Positions 34,508 through 45,514 of a stretch of DNA of 64,000 bases are shown here, one piece after another. This DNA is from Pseudorasbora parva (taxonomy: Eukaryota; Chordata; Actinopteri; Cypriniformes; Gobionidae), in assembly GCF_024679245.1 (NCBI RefSeq), contig NC_090173.1, positions 9,339,428-9,403,427 on the forward strand. The letters run 5' to 3'. Every line of letters begins with the position of its first letter. Within the stretch, counting starts at the first letter, position 1. The position numbers and the translations under genes were made by a program. The notes under the pieces were generated by a model. The model searched no databases. It worked only from the letters and a program-made list of their open reading frames with translations, and was not told the DNA's origin.

Positions 34508-37161
34508 TCTAGAGAAGGAAAAGAGTGGTGAAGAGCAAGCACTGACAGGCCACACAACTTGTACATGGGCAGGGGATAGTAGTCCAATAGGTTTTCCTGG
34601 CTGACACAACACAGCCTTTTTGCAGGTTTCTCAGAAATGCAATGAAGGCCCTGATCAATGAGAACTGAAGTTTTATATCTTTCTGTGATAAAGTTGACAG
34701 AATCTTCTTGAATGAGAATGGCTTTTATTTTGCCAAATACAATTCCATCATCAATTTGATCAAGCACAAGAAACATATTTTTTTTGTACTTAGTCCCTTT
34801 CACTTTTGCTTCATGTGAAATTAGTGTGTTTGACTGACAGTTAAGGTGTGAAACAGCTTCTCTAATATCATCATTGTAATCCGATGGGCAAAATTCTGTT
34901 CCTTTTTCAACAACAACATGGGGTGGGAAGAGACTACCAGCACTTAAATAAGCTTGAAATAGCTGATGCCTTTCAGCAAGAGTAGAGCAAATGTTCTTGA
35001 AATTGTGCAACTTTCGTGAACACTGCTTGAAATATGTGTGTTTGCTTTCAAATCTGAGGGTCCAGAGACGAATGAGTGGCCCAAACTGGACTGTTAGTTC
35101 TGGATAATGAGTAACATAGTGGTGTTTTGGCCTCAGAGGATTGTCAGGAAATAGTTTCTTTCGAAAATACATGTAGTCCTCAATCATTACCTTTAAGTAG
35201 GCGATCTGTCCTGAAGAAATGGCAGGTGCACAAATGAACTCAACCATCTGTCTGAGTTGCAAAACAAGTTGCCACACATCATTGTCAGCTGGATCCCTTA
35301 TTTTATCTCCTATTAACACTGGTAGTAATCTCAGGAAACACCAGTTCTGAACCGCATGCCCTCCAAGTTTTTCACTCCCAGCATTTATGTCACATGGCTT
35401 ATCATGTGCATCATTACCTAGGTATCTGAATTGATTTACCCTTCTATTTAGTTCCACATATGTAAACTGTTTCTCAACTCTGACCAGATGTTTAATGCAT
35501 AGAGCCAAATCATAGGACACAACACCTTCAAACAGATCATGCCCAATACATGGAGGCAAGCCAGGCTGGCAGACATGGTAATGTGTTAAGTCATTGAAAA
35601 GTGAGTCAAATTTGACCCCTTTTTTTAGGTGCACATCATCTGCTTGGACATTACCTATATATGACTGCACAGTCCTGCTTGGCCCCTTGGCCAGTGGGTC
35701 TGCCACAAATGTTGGTCGATCGATCTCACAGAATCTGCAAAAGAAGGAACTGGTGCTGAAATTTTCAACAAAACCCCCAATTGCATGTGAGCCAAGATTG
35801 TCTCCGGCAATGGCACACACAATTGCTTTCCTAAACTCACCACTAGACATTTGGATACCACTCACCTCAAGGTCTTTGAGATCTTTTATCAACTGTCCCA
35901 TCACAATGTCATGTCCGAAGTACTTGAAATCTTGCTCTCTGCAAAGTAGAACAAGTTGCATATGGTCAGTGGTTGACCGATTATGAGGCAAAATGTCCCC
36001 TAAAGTGAGATAGACTGCCAGCACTTTGTGTTTTTTTTTCCCTGAACCTAAAGGATTGACAACCTCAAATGAATCCTGGTAGAGAATCAAGCCCAGGGAC
36101 ATGGGATCTGACTTAAACAATGCATTTTCTGCAATTACTTTTCCATCCCAAATGTCCTTAAAAACATTGCTGTCATGAACTTGCAAACGGGTGTTGCTGT
36201 GCTGCTCCCGCATGGACTCGCTCTTGAAAAGACTAGCAACTGTTTGTTTTATTGGAATGTACTGGGAAAAACATTCATTTCCAGCTTCATTGTTCCCTAA
36301 ACAAATTGGAACGGGCTCAATGTAGTTAAAGCTTTGCTTAAACACAGTTTTCCTTCTCTGATCAGTTTTCAGTATCCGAGTGTTGCAAGTGTGAAGAAGA
36401 TCATCCACTTTAATCTCATCTACCACTCTTTGTATGTCTGTCACAGGAACTTCAAGTAGAATCAATTTTTCTTTTAGTTTACTCAGCAAATTTGACATGC
36501 TGATGTCATGTATATCCTGGAGTCCTTCAATGATTGTTTGAATAACAGACGTAGGAAGCAACAACTTTGCCTGCAACTTCAGATAAAACAGGGCCAGGTT
36601 TTTTAGAAACATGTGATCATCTACATGTTCAGGGCATATCTCATCTACAGTCATTTCACTTGAGGCAGCAGCCTCACACCTGTCCTCAGAATGGAGCACA
36701 GACTCCTGAGTGCTTCTTTGGTTTTCACTTGTTCCCTGAACAATGGTTTCAATTAGACTGTGCTCTGTCTTTCCTTTATGACATCTTGATAAATGTGATG
36801 TGAATGTAGACAAGACAGTATATGTTTTTTTGCACTGTTTAAATGGACAAGATACTGCTGTGCCCTCTTTCAAATGGGTTTTTAGATGTGAAAAGAACCC
36901 AGTCAAGTCCTTACAATGCACAGAGCAACAGTCAATGTGACAAGTCAAATCATTACTGATGAGTTGTGCCACAGCTACAGGTTGTCTCTCATTATGATAC
37001 CGGTATGAGTGTGACTTAAATGCATTAAAGCTTTTGAAAACCAAACAGCAGTTAGCTATTCCACACTTAAAGGTTGCATTTGGCAAATTCCTGTGTAATT
37101 TCATGTGCCTTACATAAGCCAAAACGGTATCAAATTCACGTGAGCAAAACTGACAGATCAT
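34504..37161 (-). CDS. C2H2 zinc-finger protein with CACTA/EnSpm-like transposase body
   Basis: An uninterrupted frame of 885 residues. Four C2H2-type fingers open the protein: C3/C6/H19/H23, C33/C38/H51/H56, a weaker one near C74-H96, and C105/C110/H123/H128. The body carries LGLILYQDSFEVVNPLG (Asp near 362), an IAGDNLGSHAIGGF segment (Asp near 453) and a conserved block HHYVTHYPEL...GPLIRLWTLRFESKH (Glu near 704). These could be a DDE triad, and the block is known from animal CACTA/EnSpm-like transposases; this is inference. A CACTG-type terminus lies 1.5 kb upstream at 38710. The stop codon overlaps the ATG of the SAM-like gene. The frame is intact among decayed neighbours, so either the insertion is young or the gene is under selection. 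A related C2H2 regulatory protein is the alternative. Confidence 0.7.
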   Translation of the reverse strand: MICQFCSREFDTVLAYVRHMKLHRNLPNATFKCGIANCCLVFKSFNAFKSHSYRYHNERQPVAVAQLISNDLTCHIDCCSVHCKDLTGFFSHLKTHLKEGTAVSCPFKQCKKTYTVLSTFTSHLSRCHKGKTEHSLIETIVQGTSENQRSTQESVLHSEDRCEAAASSEMTVDEICPEHVDDHMFLKNLALFYLKLQAKLLLPTSVIQTIIEGLQDIHDISMSNLLSKLKEKLILLEVPVTDIQRVVDEIKVDDLLHTCNTRILKTDQRRKTVFKQSFNYIEPVPICLGNNEAGNECFSQYIPIKQTVASLFKSESMREQHSNTRLQVHDSNVFKDIWDGKVIAENALFKSDPMSLGLILYQDSFEVVNPLGSGKKKHKVLAVYLTLGDILPHNRSTTDHMQLVLLCREQDFKYFGHDIVMGQLIKDLKDLEVSGIQMSSGEFRKAIVCAIAGDNLGSHAIGGFVENFSTSSFFCRFCEIDRPTFVADPLAKGPSRTVQSYIGNVQADDVHLKKGVKFDSLFNDLTHYHVCQPGLPPCIGHDLFEGVVSYDLALCIKHLVRVEKQFTYVELNRRVNQFRYLGNDAHDKPCDINAGSEKLGGHAVQNWCFLRLLPVLIGDKIRDPADNDVWQLVLQLRQMVEFICAPAISSGQIAYLKVMIEDYMYFRKKLFPDNPLRPKHHYVTHYPELTVQFGPLIRLWTLRFESKHTYFKQCSRKLHNFKNICSTLAERHQLFQAYLSAGSLFPPHVVVEKGTEFCPSDYNDDIREAVSHLNCQSNTLISHEAKVKGTKYKKNMFLVLDQIDDGIVFGKIKAILIQEDSVNFITERYKTSVLIDQGLHCISEKPAKRLCCVSQENLLDYYPLPMYKLCGLSVLALHHSFPSLE

Positions 37162-38624
37162 CTTGAACCTTATTCTTTTGGATGCTAACTATCCTTAATT
37201 CCCACACTCCGAAAACAATGCTATCTGGAGACAGACGGTACAATACAATGGATAGAAGAAACTAGGCACAAAAAAAAGCGCGCGCAAGCGCCAAAAAAAG
37301 TGCGCGTAAAACTTTAAATGCATTTTAAACAGTTATAAATGCTCTACACAACATACTTCCTTGCTAATTATGTATAAATAAGACACTATAATACATTTTA
37401 CATGCTATACCAGATATAAATTCCAACTGATGCAAAAATAAAAGAATATTAATCAAATAAAAGAGGGGGAGAAAAAAAAACACTAAAATCAAAGTCTAAA
37501 TTGCCGCTATAAGTCACCGTTCTACAGCCGACAAGCCAACAATTGCAACAGCCACCTATCTTTATTGCTAACTGGAACACCTTGCACTGACCTGTCTCTG
37601 ATCTTCCCACTCAACTGCACTGTACAAACCCAAGTCGACAACTGAGACCAGACACATTCAAGTCACTCGAGCAAGAACCCAGAAGCAAAACACCAGAAAA
37701 ATATTCTACAACTACAATAAGTCAACTCGTTTGTTTAGGTCAGCGTCACGCATGCTCAGTTCATTTGTTCAAGTGTCACGCACTGATAAGGTGCCCTGTG
37801 CACCCTGTGCAAAAATACAATTTGACAGTCGACATACAAAAACACAAATATCTGTAAATAGCGTATTTAAAGGTCAATAAATATTCGGTTGCGTTTTAGT
37901 AATACATTCACGTTAACTATACAATGCAGACTTTTTATCAAACGGTCTTCCCATTACCTGAAGTTAACAAAAGCCCACAAATCCACACCTCTGGTCAACT
38001 GCAGCGACGCTCCGTGAGCGGGCTGTCTGTGAGGCTTTTTCAACGCGAGCAACACGTTTTCATTTCTACGTCCGAGTTGACTGTTGAGACTGCCTGTGTG
38101 TGGTGTGCCACGCAGCTGGCACTCGTGAACGTTAATCACCTGCCCGCTCTCGCGGTCCCTCGCCCCGCTGCCTGTCACACCACACTGTGCATTGCAAATT
38201 TGATTCACACCATAAAATAATCCCGCCAAAGTATGCTGATCAAAATTAAGTTCACGTGAATACTCACTGGTGTCACGGAATCATGTAATTCATAATTTAG
38301 GAACATAATTTAGATTTTCTACCCATAGATGCTATAAAATCTTACCGCGACCGCAATGCTCAAATCCCGCGCAAGTCTCCTTCGTGCACCGCGGACGGAG
38401 GAAGCGTGAATACGGGGTTACCAATATTAACCGATATCTTCATATAATAGTCTATGACAGTTACCAACATGAAAAATAAAAGTCACTTACCACAGTAGTT
38501 GTGAATCACTCTTGCCGTTCCTCGAATTTCGACTGTTGAAGATCCGATGGCTCCGTAGATTTGAAATTCACAGCAACATTCTGTAAATTTGAGCAAACCG
38601 CCACGCGACCCCAGAATGCATTGC
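37162..38624 (-). promoter_or_regulatory. Upstream region of the zinc-finger/transposase gene
   Basis: No coding exon is evident. The stretch 37960-38420 is clearly richer in CpG than its surroundings (GCAGCGACGCTCCGTGAGCG, CCGCGACCGCAATGC) and lies between the CACTG end and the ORF, so it is the best place for the promoter and leader exon. Exact start sites cannot be read from sequence. Confidence 0.35.
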
Positions 38625-38710
38625 GGTTTACAGCAATATGCTGTATTATTAAAAAAACAGCCATCTGCTGTAAAATATTGCTGTAATTTTTACAGCAATT
38701 CATTACAGTG
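38625..38710 (-). repeat. CACTG-type terminal repeat of the CACTA-like element
   Basis: Read on the minus strand the end starts CACTGTAATGAATTGCTGTA and goes on with repeated TTACAGCAAT-like subterminal motifs. CACTA/EnSpm elements begin CACTA or CACTG and have such subterminal repeats. The opposite end of the element was not identified; the palindromic MITE at 28255 is one candidate. Confidence 0.5.
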
Positions 38711-39150
38711 TATCTATAATTCTAATTCTAATTTAGCCTATATCTATCCTAACTCTCTGTCGCTGTCTATACCTATCAATCAATATATCATTTAAATCTA
38801 GCCTAAATATAACTAACCAAAGTGCACTATACATCTCACTTGTAAAATCTACACAAAATGTTTCTTCTCTCACAAATCCCATTAAGTGAAGATGGATTAA
38901 CTTCACTTTTAAACTGTGGGGAATGAGGTTCATTCAGATGTGTGACTGTGTGGTTTGTTCCCGCCCCTTATAATCAAAGCAGTTTCGACAGGCGCACCTG
39001 ATGAAACACTTCGGTGCTTCGTTTAGCGGTAGTCACGTGACATCGGTGTGTCGAATCACAGCTCGGAGCAGCGTTTCAAAGCATCCGCGCTTTGGGATCT
39101 CGATACAGTGTCGAAACGTCAGGTTCGCGTCAGCCATCCCTAGTAATCGT

Positions 39151-40131
39151 TTCTTCGTCACGTTCACAAGCGCGTTTCTGTCTTCTAACCGATTGACAAA
39201 ATAAGCTATGTTCTATTAATAACGTGGTGTGTTTAGAGCAGTAATCGGACAGCGTAAAGAGTGTACATCGCACAGACCTTCAACAGGGAGAACAACAGTT
39301 CCTGTCTTTAAATGATGTGTACAGCATCAAGCTTTTCTTGCAATCTCGCCGCCTCTTTATAAGTTACTAAAGTACAGACGGTCACTTTCACACACGAGAA
39401 GTGTAAACACAATGGAAGCGCATGCAGTTGCCGTGGTGATGAACAACAAACTTGCTGGTAAAGCAAAACGTATCGCGAGGCTAAATCATTAAAATAACGG
39501 CAATGTAAACAGCGCTTATTTTGCCAAACAATCAGCCACTATTGGAATAAGCTGATAATCATTGCTTTGGTTCAATTCTTCTCAGCTTGACGCTCACAAG
39601 CTCGGTCACAGCGTGACCATACTCTCGTTTGCGACTATGAATAGATGTGTGCGATCCATACAATGTAATTAGGGGCACTTGAGCGTTCACGTTTCAAAAA
39701 AAAAAAAAAAAACTGAACGTGGCACTGTCGTGTGTTCTACTAGCTTGCAAAACAGTTTTTCAGAATGCTTCAGAGCACTTTGGATATTTATGCAAATCTC
39801 CTTATGAACAATTACATTATTTTATTAACATAATTTATATCGTCATATGTTGTATACAGTTGTAAGGCTGTATTCCATGTCCCTCATGTGAATTTTAATG
39901 AGTATCTTGCAATATAAGGCATATAGGCCTACATTTCAAAATAAGAGTCTCATCTTTTAGCCAAATCAAATTCCGATGCAGTATTGTCCTGTTTAACACC
40001 GTGAAGCTGCTTTGAAACAATTGTCATTGTAAATGTGCTTTATAAATAAAGTTGATTTATCGATTGATTTATCTGGTTATACAACGTGTTTCAAATTTGC
40101 CCTTCTAATTTTTTCTCTCATTTTTCTCCTA
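39151..40131. other. Interior of the YR element, no gene seen
   Basis: No coding region is supported. A 3' tail of a LINE or SINE (GCTGCTTTGAAACAATTGTC then TTTATAAATAAAGTTGATTT) lies at about 39995-40075. The A-rich tract at 39696-39711 is simple sequence. Confidence 0.5.
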
Positions 40132-40345
40132 CAGGAGATCAGTTTTTCTGGCTAATTTTCTCCACCAGCAGTGCTTTTCCTCTGCTCCCACAGGAATTAA
40201 GTTTCTAACTAATTTTCTCCATTGCAGCAGCAGTGCTGTTTCCTCTGCTCCCGCAGGAGCTTCGTTTCTCTGAATGATTTTCTCCACTGCACCAGCAGTG
40301 CTGTTTCCTCTGCTCCCGCAGGAGCTCAGTTTTCTCTGGCTAACT
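40132..40345. repeat. Tandem repeat of about 64 bp, three units
   Basis: Units begin AGGAGATCAGTTTTTCTGGC, AGGAATTAAGTTTCTAAC and AGGAGCTTCGTTTCTCTG, each ending in CAGTGCTGTTTCCTCTGCTC or a close form. A partial fourth unit starts near 40320. Each unit holds a pyrimidine-rich stretch followed by CAG, like repeated splice acceptors. Confidence 0.8.
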
Positions 40346-41035
40346 CGTGTCTTTGAGAGCAGAGGAGACACAACATAAAATCCAACAGTTCAAAACGTGA
40401 ATTTCTAGCCCTGCTTGGCCATTTAAACTTTGCAATGCACATCGTTCCGCAGGGTCGCCCCTTCATATCGCATCTCCTCTCGCTCACGTCCTCCGTCCAC
40501 TCGCTAGAAGATCCCATCTCCATAACCCAAGCATGTCATGGCGAACTCAGGTTATGGTTAATATTTCTAATTTAATGGAAAGGCTTTTCTATTTTGCTAT
40601 AGCTATCTCGTTTCATGCCCCATCAATATATAATTGTTCACAGACGCTACCCCCTCAATCGGTTCGGGGGATTTTATCAAGGTAGTTGGTTCGCTTCTCC
40701 ATGGTCACCGGAGCTCAGGACATGACACAGTCCTTAGCACTATTCAAGCTTTAACAGCTCATAGTACCAGCTTTCCCGTGGGAGAAATAATGGGCCACTA
40801 AAAGCATTTTTAAGGGCATTACAACAACGACACAATGGTGCATTGCATAAATTAGAGCCATTCCTATGCATCTGCTATGATGCCATTTTTAAGGTGCCTC
40901 GTTTGTGATCAATATTATAATATTATTATATTGCGAACATTTATAATATATTTAGTAACATATATTCATAATTGCTAAACACATCCCTGGATCAGAAACC
41001 ATGTTGCTGACTCCCTGTCTTGCTTTCTATTTCAG
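40346..41035. other. Upstream of the recombinase exon
   Basis: No reading frame of note. The stretch ends in a pyrimidine-rich tract and CAG (CTTGCTTTCTATTTCAG, 41019-41035), a likely splice acceptor for the recombinase exon. Confidence 0.45.
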
Positions 41036-41700
41036 AAATTCAGGACGCTGGCTCCAGAGGCGGACAAATTCCCAACTCCAGTACCTCACTATTCGCAACT
41101 AATATTCCCGTAACCCACCCGCTAAAACCCCTCCTCAATACATCGCTCGATGTCATCCTCCAAGCGATGTCTCCTAGGACCCTCCAATCCTATGTGACCG
41201 CTTGGAGAAATTTTAGAGCATTCCACATCTCCTACAACATTCCGTTCCCCGATTTTACTCTCCTTTTAATCACCTTGTTTATTTCCCATCTCAATACTAT
41301 AAAAGGCCTCCAAGTCGGGTCCATTAAAGGTTACCTGAGCGGCATTCAGTTTTCCACGAACTGATGTATGGCGCTCCTTCTCAGGAGATAAATAACTCTC
41401 AAACCTCCCTCCTGATCAAGGGATTCAAAAATCTCAGCCCACCCGTCCTGACACCAGACAACCTATAACACTAAACATCCTCAACAAATGTATCCATACC
41501 CTACGCACAGGCTACCAACCTCTCAATACCGCCCGGACACTCGATTCCAAGTTTATCCTGGCATTTTCTCGGGTTTCTCAGATGCTCAGAACTCGCTATC
41601 ACTTCAAAATTCGACCCTTAAAGCCATCCCACCATCTCAGACTTATAAGTACTAGATGGAGAAACAATCTCCAATGGAGAAATTCCCAAGCGGCCGAAGC
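41036..41700 (+). pseudogene. Tyrosine recombinase of a YR transposon, broken
   Basis: After a splice-acceptor-like CAG the frame opens. An N-terminal core-binding domain is visible at 41143-41361 (MSPRTLQSYVTAWRNFRAFH, ISHLNTIKGLQVGSIKGYLS). The catalytic domain begins in other frames: PITLNILNKCIHTLRTGYQP at about 41463-41525 and then FLGFLRCSELAITSKFDP at about 41567-41620, which carries the box I arginine (FLRCSE). At least two frameshifts, the TGA at 41362 and stops near 41466 and 41472 break it. The second half (box II Arg and catalytic Tyr) is not recognised before the minisatellite begins at 41758. Such enzymes integrate circular DNA of Crypton, Ngaro or DIRS elements without a DDE transposase. 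Confidence 0.7.
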
Positions 41701-41757
41701 AATTAATCTCCCAGTCAAACACTCATGCTGTTCTTTCATGTTTTTCAGTGAGTCCCC

Positions 41758-43409
41758 GGGAAGTTCCCACGCAGCACAAAAGAGAGTGGAATGTTTCCAC
41801 GCAGCACGAAAGAGTGGAATGTTTTCACGCAGCACGAAAGAGTGGAATGTTTCCACGCAGCGTGAGAGAGTGGAATGTTTCCACGCAGCGTGAAAGAGTG
41901 GAATGTTTCCAAGTAGTGTGAAAGAGGCATGAAGCGTGAAAGAGTGGAAAGTTTCCACGCAGCGTGAAAGAGTGGAAAGTTTCCACGCAGCGTGTAAGAG
42001 TGGAAAGTTTCCACGCAGCGTGAAAGAGTGGAAAGTTTCCACGCAGCGTGAAAGAGTGGAATGTTTCCAAGCAGTGTGAAAGAGGCACGAAGCGTGAAAG
42101 AGTGGAAAGTTTCCACGCAGCGTGAAAGAGTGGAAAGTTTCCACGCAGCGTGAAAGAGTGGAATGTTTCCACGCAGCGTGAGAGAGTGGAATGTTTCCAC
42201 GCAGCGTGAGAGAGTGGAATGTTTCCACGCAGCGTGAGAGAGTGGAATGTTTCCACGCAGCGTGAGAGAGTGGAATGTTTCCACGCAGCGTGAGAGAGTG
42301 GAATGTTTCCACGCAGCGTGAGAGAGTGGAATGTTTCCTCGCAGCGTGAGAGAGTGGAATGTTTCCACGCAGCGTGAGAGAGTGGAATGTTTCCTCGCAG
42401 CGTGAGAGAGTGGAATGTTTCCTCGCAGCGTGAGAGAGTGGAATGTTTCCACGCAGCGTGAGAGAGTGGAATGTTTCCACGCAGCGTGAGAGAGTGGAAT
42501 GTTTCCACGCAGCGTGAGAGAGTGGAATGTTTCCACGCAGCGTGAGAGAGTGGAATGTTTGCACGCAGCGTGAAAGAGTGGAATGTTTCCACGCAGCGTG
42601 AGAGAGTGGAATGTTTCCACGCAGCGTGAGAGAGTGGAATGTTTCCACGCAGCGTGAGAGAGTGGAATGTTTCCACGCAGCGTGAGAGAGTGGAATGTTT
42701 CCACGCAGCGTGAGAGAGTGGAATGTTTCCACGCAGCGTGAGAGAGTGGAATGTTTCCACGCAGCGTGAGAGAGTGGAATGTTTCCACGCAGCGTGAGAG
42801 AGTGGAATGTTTCCACGCAGCGTGAGAGAGTGGAATGTTTCCACGCAGCGTGAGAGAGTGGAATGTTTCCTCGCAGCGTGAGAGAGTGGAATGTTTCCAC
42901 GCAGCGTGAGAGAGTGGAATGTTTCCACGCAGCGTGAGAGAGTGGAATGTTTCCACGCAGCGTGAGAGAGTGGAATGTTTCCACGCAGCGTGAGAGAGTG
43001 GAATGTTTCCACGTAGCGTGAGAGAGTGGAATGTTTCCACGCAGCGTGAGAGAGTGGAATATTTCCACGCAGCGTGAGAGAGTGGAATGTTTCCACGCAG
43101 CGTGAGAGAGTGGAATATTTCCACGCAGCTTGAGAGAGTGGAATGTTTCCACGCAGCGTGAGAGAGTGGAATGTTTCCACGTAGCGTGAGAGAGTGGAAT
43201 GTTTCCACGCAGCGTGAGAGAGTGGAATGTTTCCACGTAGCGTGAGAGAGTGGAATGTTTCCACGCAGCGTGAGAGAGTGGAAAGTTTCCACGTAGCGTG
43301 AGAGAGTGGAATGTTTCCACGCAGCGTGAGAGAGTGGAAAGTTTCCACGCAGCGTGAAAGAGTGGATTGTTTGCACGCAGCGTGAAAGAGTGGAAAGTTT
43401 CCACACAGT
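41758..43409. repeat. 28-bp minisatellite, about 59 units
   Basis: The unit is AGAGTGGAATGTTTCCACGC plus AGCGTGAG (28 bp). It contains the near-palindrome GTGGAATGTTTCCAC. The centre (about 42170-43300) is very uniform; the left end is more varied and holds a higher-order repeat (GAAAGAGGCATGAAGCG at 41930 and again near 42080). Because 28 is one more than a multiple of 3 and the minus strand lacks stops, all three minus frames are open for 507-601 codons and give the same 28-residue peptide repeat. These are not taken as genes. Confidence 0.95.
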
Positions 43410-43728
43410 AAGGAAATGTTTTATTGTTGTTGTTTCTCTCATATTTCTCTTTCCCGTTTTTTCCTTCTTTTGGAATATCTACCAGCTACGCACACCAAAC
43501 CAACTTCAGGGGCCTCCTGGTCAAGCAACCAGGCCCCTTTCCGAATGCCAGCCCGCCAAGCTCAGCTTTTTGGGGGGTAATTAGCCAGGCGGCTGTCCTA
43601 TGCTCTTAGCATTTTGGGGGGTACTCTGGGTTTGGACCAAGTTCGAGCTCGAATCCCTCCCCCCCGGACAGCACGCCAAATACGCATTTATATTACTCTA
43701 TATAATTATATGTAAGTGTGAACTCGTG
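43410..43728. repeat. Right end of the full YR-element copy
   Basis: The last 115 bp or so (from GGGGGGTACTCTGGGTTTGG to AACTCGTG) recur at 43944-44056 with few differences. A smaller repeat, TTTTTGGGGGGTAATTAG and ATTTTGGGGGGTACTCTG, lies at 43568 and 43611. Confidence 0.75.
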
Positions 43729-44056
43729 AAACGATGTTTATTAACAAAGATTCGGGAGGAGGGCTTTCAGATAATTGACACAGGTGGAGAGCACTCAGCT
43801 AATCAACAAGAGGTGCATATATACACGCAGCAGTCTTACCTCTGTTCTGTTGACAGTTTATCAGCATTCCTCCTCCACCCCTTCTCCACATTTTGTTCTT
43901 TTAGTTCTAACCACTTACACGAAGGGGGGGGGGGGGGGGGGGGGGGGGGTACTCTGGGTTCGGGCCAAGTTCGAGCTCGAATCCCTCCCCCCCGGACAGC
44001 ACGCCAAATACGCATTTATATTACTCTATATAATTATATGTAAGTGTGAACTTGTG
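43729..44056. repeat. Internally deleted second copy of the YR element
   Basis: The first 138 bp repeat 21195-21332 with no visible mismatch. Then come about 57 bp of unmatched pyrimidine-rich sequence, a 26-bp G run at 43924-43949 and a right end that repeats 43610-43728. It is a left end fused to a right end with the interior lost. Confidence 0.75.
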
Positions 44057-45512
44057 AACTAAAATATATCAGGTCTTTTATTGATTTAATACTGATGATT
44101 TTGGGATACAGCTCATGAAAACCCCAAATTCCTATCTCAAAAAATTAGCATATCATGAAAAGGTTCTCTAAACGAGCTATTAACCTAATCATCTGAATCA
44201 ACTAATTAACTCTAAACACCTGCAAAAGATTCCTGAGGCTTTTAAAAACTCCCAGCCTGGTTCATTACTCCAAACCGCAATCATGGGTAAGACTCCCGAC
44301 CCGACTGCTGTCCATAAGGCCATCATTGACACCCTCAAGCGAGAGGGCAAGACACAGAAAGAAATTTCTGAACGAATAGGCTGTTCCCAGAGTGCTGTAT
44401 CAAGGCACCTCAGTGGGAAGGAAAAAGTGTGGCAAAAACGCTGCACAACGAGAAGAGGTGACCGGACCCTGAGGAAGATTGTGGAGAAGGACTGATTCCA
44501 GCCCTTGGGGGACCTGCGGAAGCAGTGGACTGAGTCTGGAGTAGAAACATCCAGAGCCACCGTGCACAGGCGTGTGCAGGAAATGGGCTACAGGTGCCAC
44601 ATTCCCCAGGTCAAGACACTTTTGGGCTACAGAGAAGCAGCACTGGACTGTTGCTCAGTGGTCCAAAGTACTTTTTCGGATGAAAGCAAATGTTGCATGT
44701 CATTCGGAAATCAAGGTGCCAGAGTCTGGAGGAAGACTGGGGAGAAGGAAATGCCAAAATGCCTGAAGTCCAGTGTCAAGTACCCACAGTCAGTGATGGT
44801 CTGTGGTGCCATTTCAGCTGCTGGTGTTGGTCCACTGTGTTTTATCAAGGGCAGGCTCAATGCAGCTAGCTATCAGGAGATTTTGGAGCACTTCATGCTT
44901 CCATCTGCTGAAAAGCTTTATAGAGATGAAGATTTGGTTTTTCAGCACGACCTGGCACCTGCTCACAGTGCCAAAACCACTGGTAAATGGTTTACTGACC
45001 ATGGTATTACTGTGCTCAATTGGCCTGCCAACTCTCCTGACCTGAACCCCATAGAGAATCTGTGGGATATTGTGAAGAGAAAGTAGAGAGACGCAAGACC
45101 CAACACTCTGGATGAGCTTAAGTCCACTATCGAAGCATCCTGGGCCTCCATCACACCTCAGCAGTGCCACAGGCTGATCGCCTCCACGCCACGCCGCATT
45201 GAAGCAGTCATTTCTGTAAAAGGATTCCTGACCAAGCATTGAGTGCATAACTGAACATAATTATTTGAAGGTTGACTTTTTTGTATTAAAAACACTTTTC
45301 TTTTATTGGTCGGATGACATATTTTTTGAGATGGGAATTTTGGGTTTTCATGAGCTGTATGCCAAAATCATCAGTATTAAAACAATAAAAGACCTGAAAT
45401 ATTTCAGTTGGTGTGCAATGAATCTAAAATATATGAAAGTTTAATTTTTCTCATTACATTATGGAAAATAATGAACTTTATCACAATATGCCATTTTTTT
45501 TGGAAGGACCTG
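44057..45512 (+). mobile_element. Tc1/mariner element, copy B
   Basis: Long inverted ends: AATACTGATGATTTTGGGAT near 44091 is matched by its complement near 45365, and the right end finishes GGACCTG before TA at 45513. The left terminal repeat is cut at 44057 where the YR element begins. Its missing outer part is partly found at 21157-21196. This element is the host of the nest. Confidence 0.85.
44283..45242 (+). pseudogene. Tc1 transposase, copy B, with stops
   Basis: Begins MGKTPDPTAVHKAIIDTLKR with an HTH (KTQKEISERIGCSQSAVSRH). TGA at 44493 interrupts it. The frame reopens with GDLRKQWTESGVE and holds the catalytic motifs FSDES (first Asp), QHDLAPAHSA (second Asp) and [14 protein letters not shown] (third acidic residue). 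TAG at 45085 precedes the tail, which ends TKH at 45239. The region around 44640-44680 is shortened compared with intact relatives. Inactive. Confidence 0.88.
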
Positions 45513-45514
45513 TA

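Noticed and set aside
34220..34612. 130-codon ORF starting upstream of the SAM-like gene's ATG
   Set aside because: Its first part is the antisense-free leader overlapping the end of the 885-codon ORF; the conserved part starts at 34507 and is spliced at 34288, so it is reported as exon 1 of the SAM-like gene.
41758..43409. CRISPR-like array of 28-bp repeats
   Set aside because: There are no unique spacers; units abut directly. The genome is animal.
41599..43442. Three overlapping minus-strand ORFs of 507-601 codons
   Set aside because: They are three readings of one 28-bp minisatellite; no start context, domain or splice signal supports a protein.
43610..44056. LTRs of a retrotransposon
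   Set aside because: The direct repeats lack TG...CA ends, primer site and a coding interior between them; the order of ends fits a head-to-tail YR element better.
44198..45248. Minus-strand ORFs opposite the Tc1 copy B transposase
   Set aside because: Shadows of the plus-strand transposase, which has the catalytic motifs.
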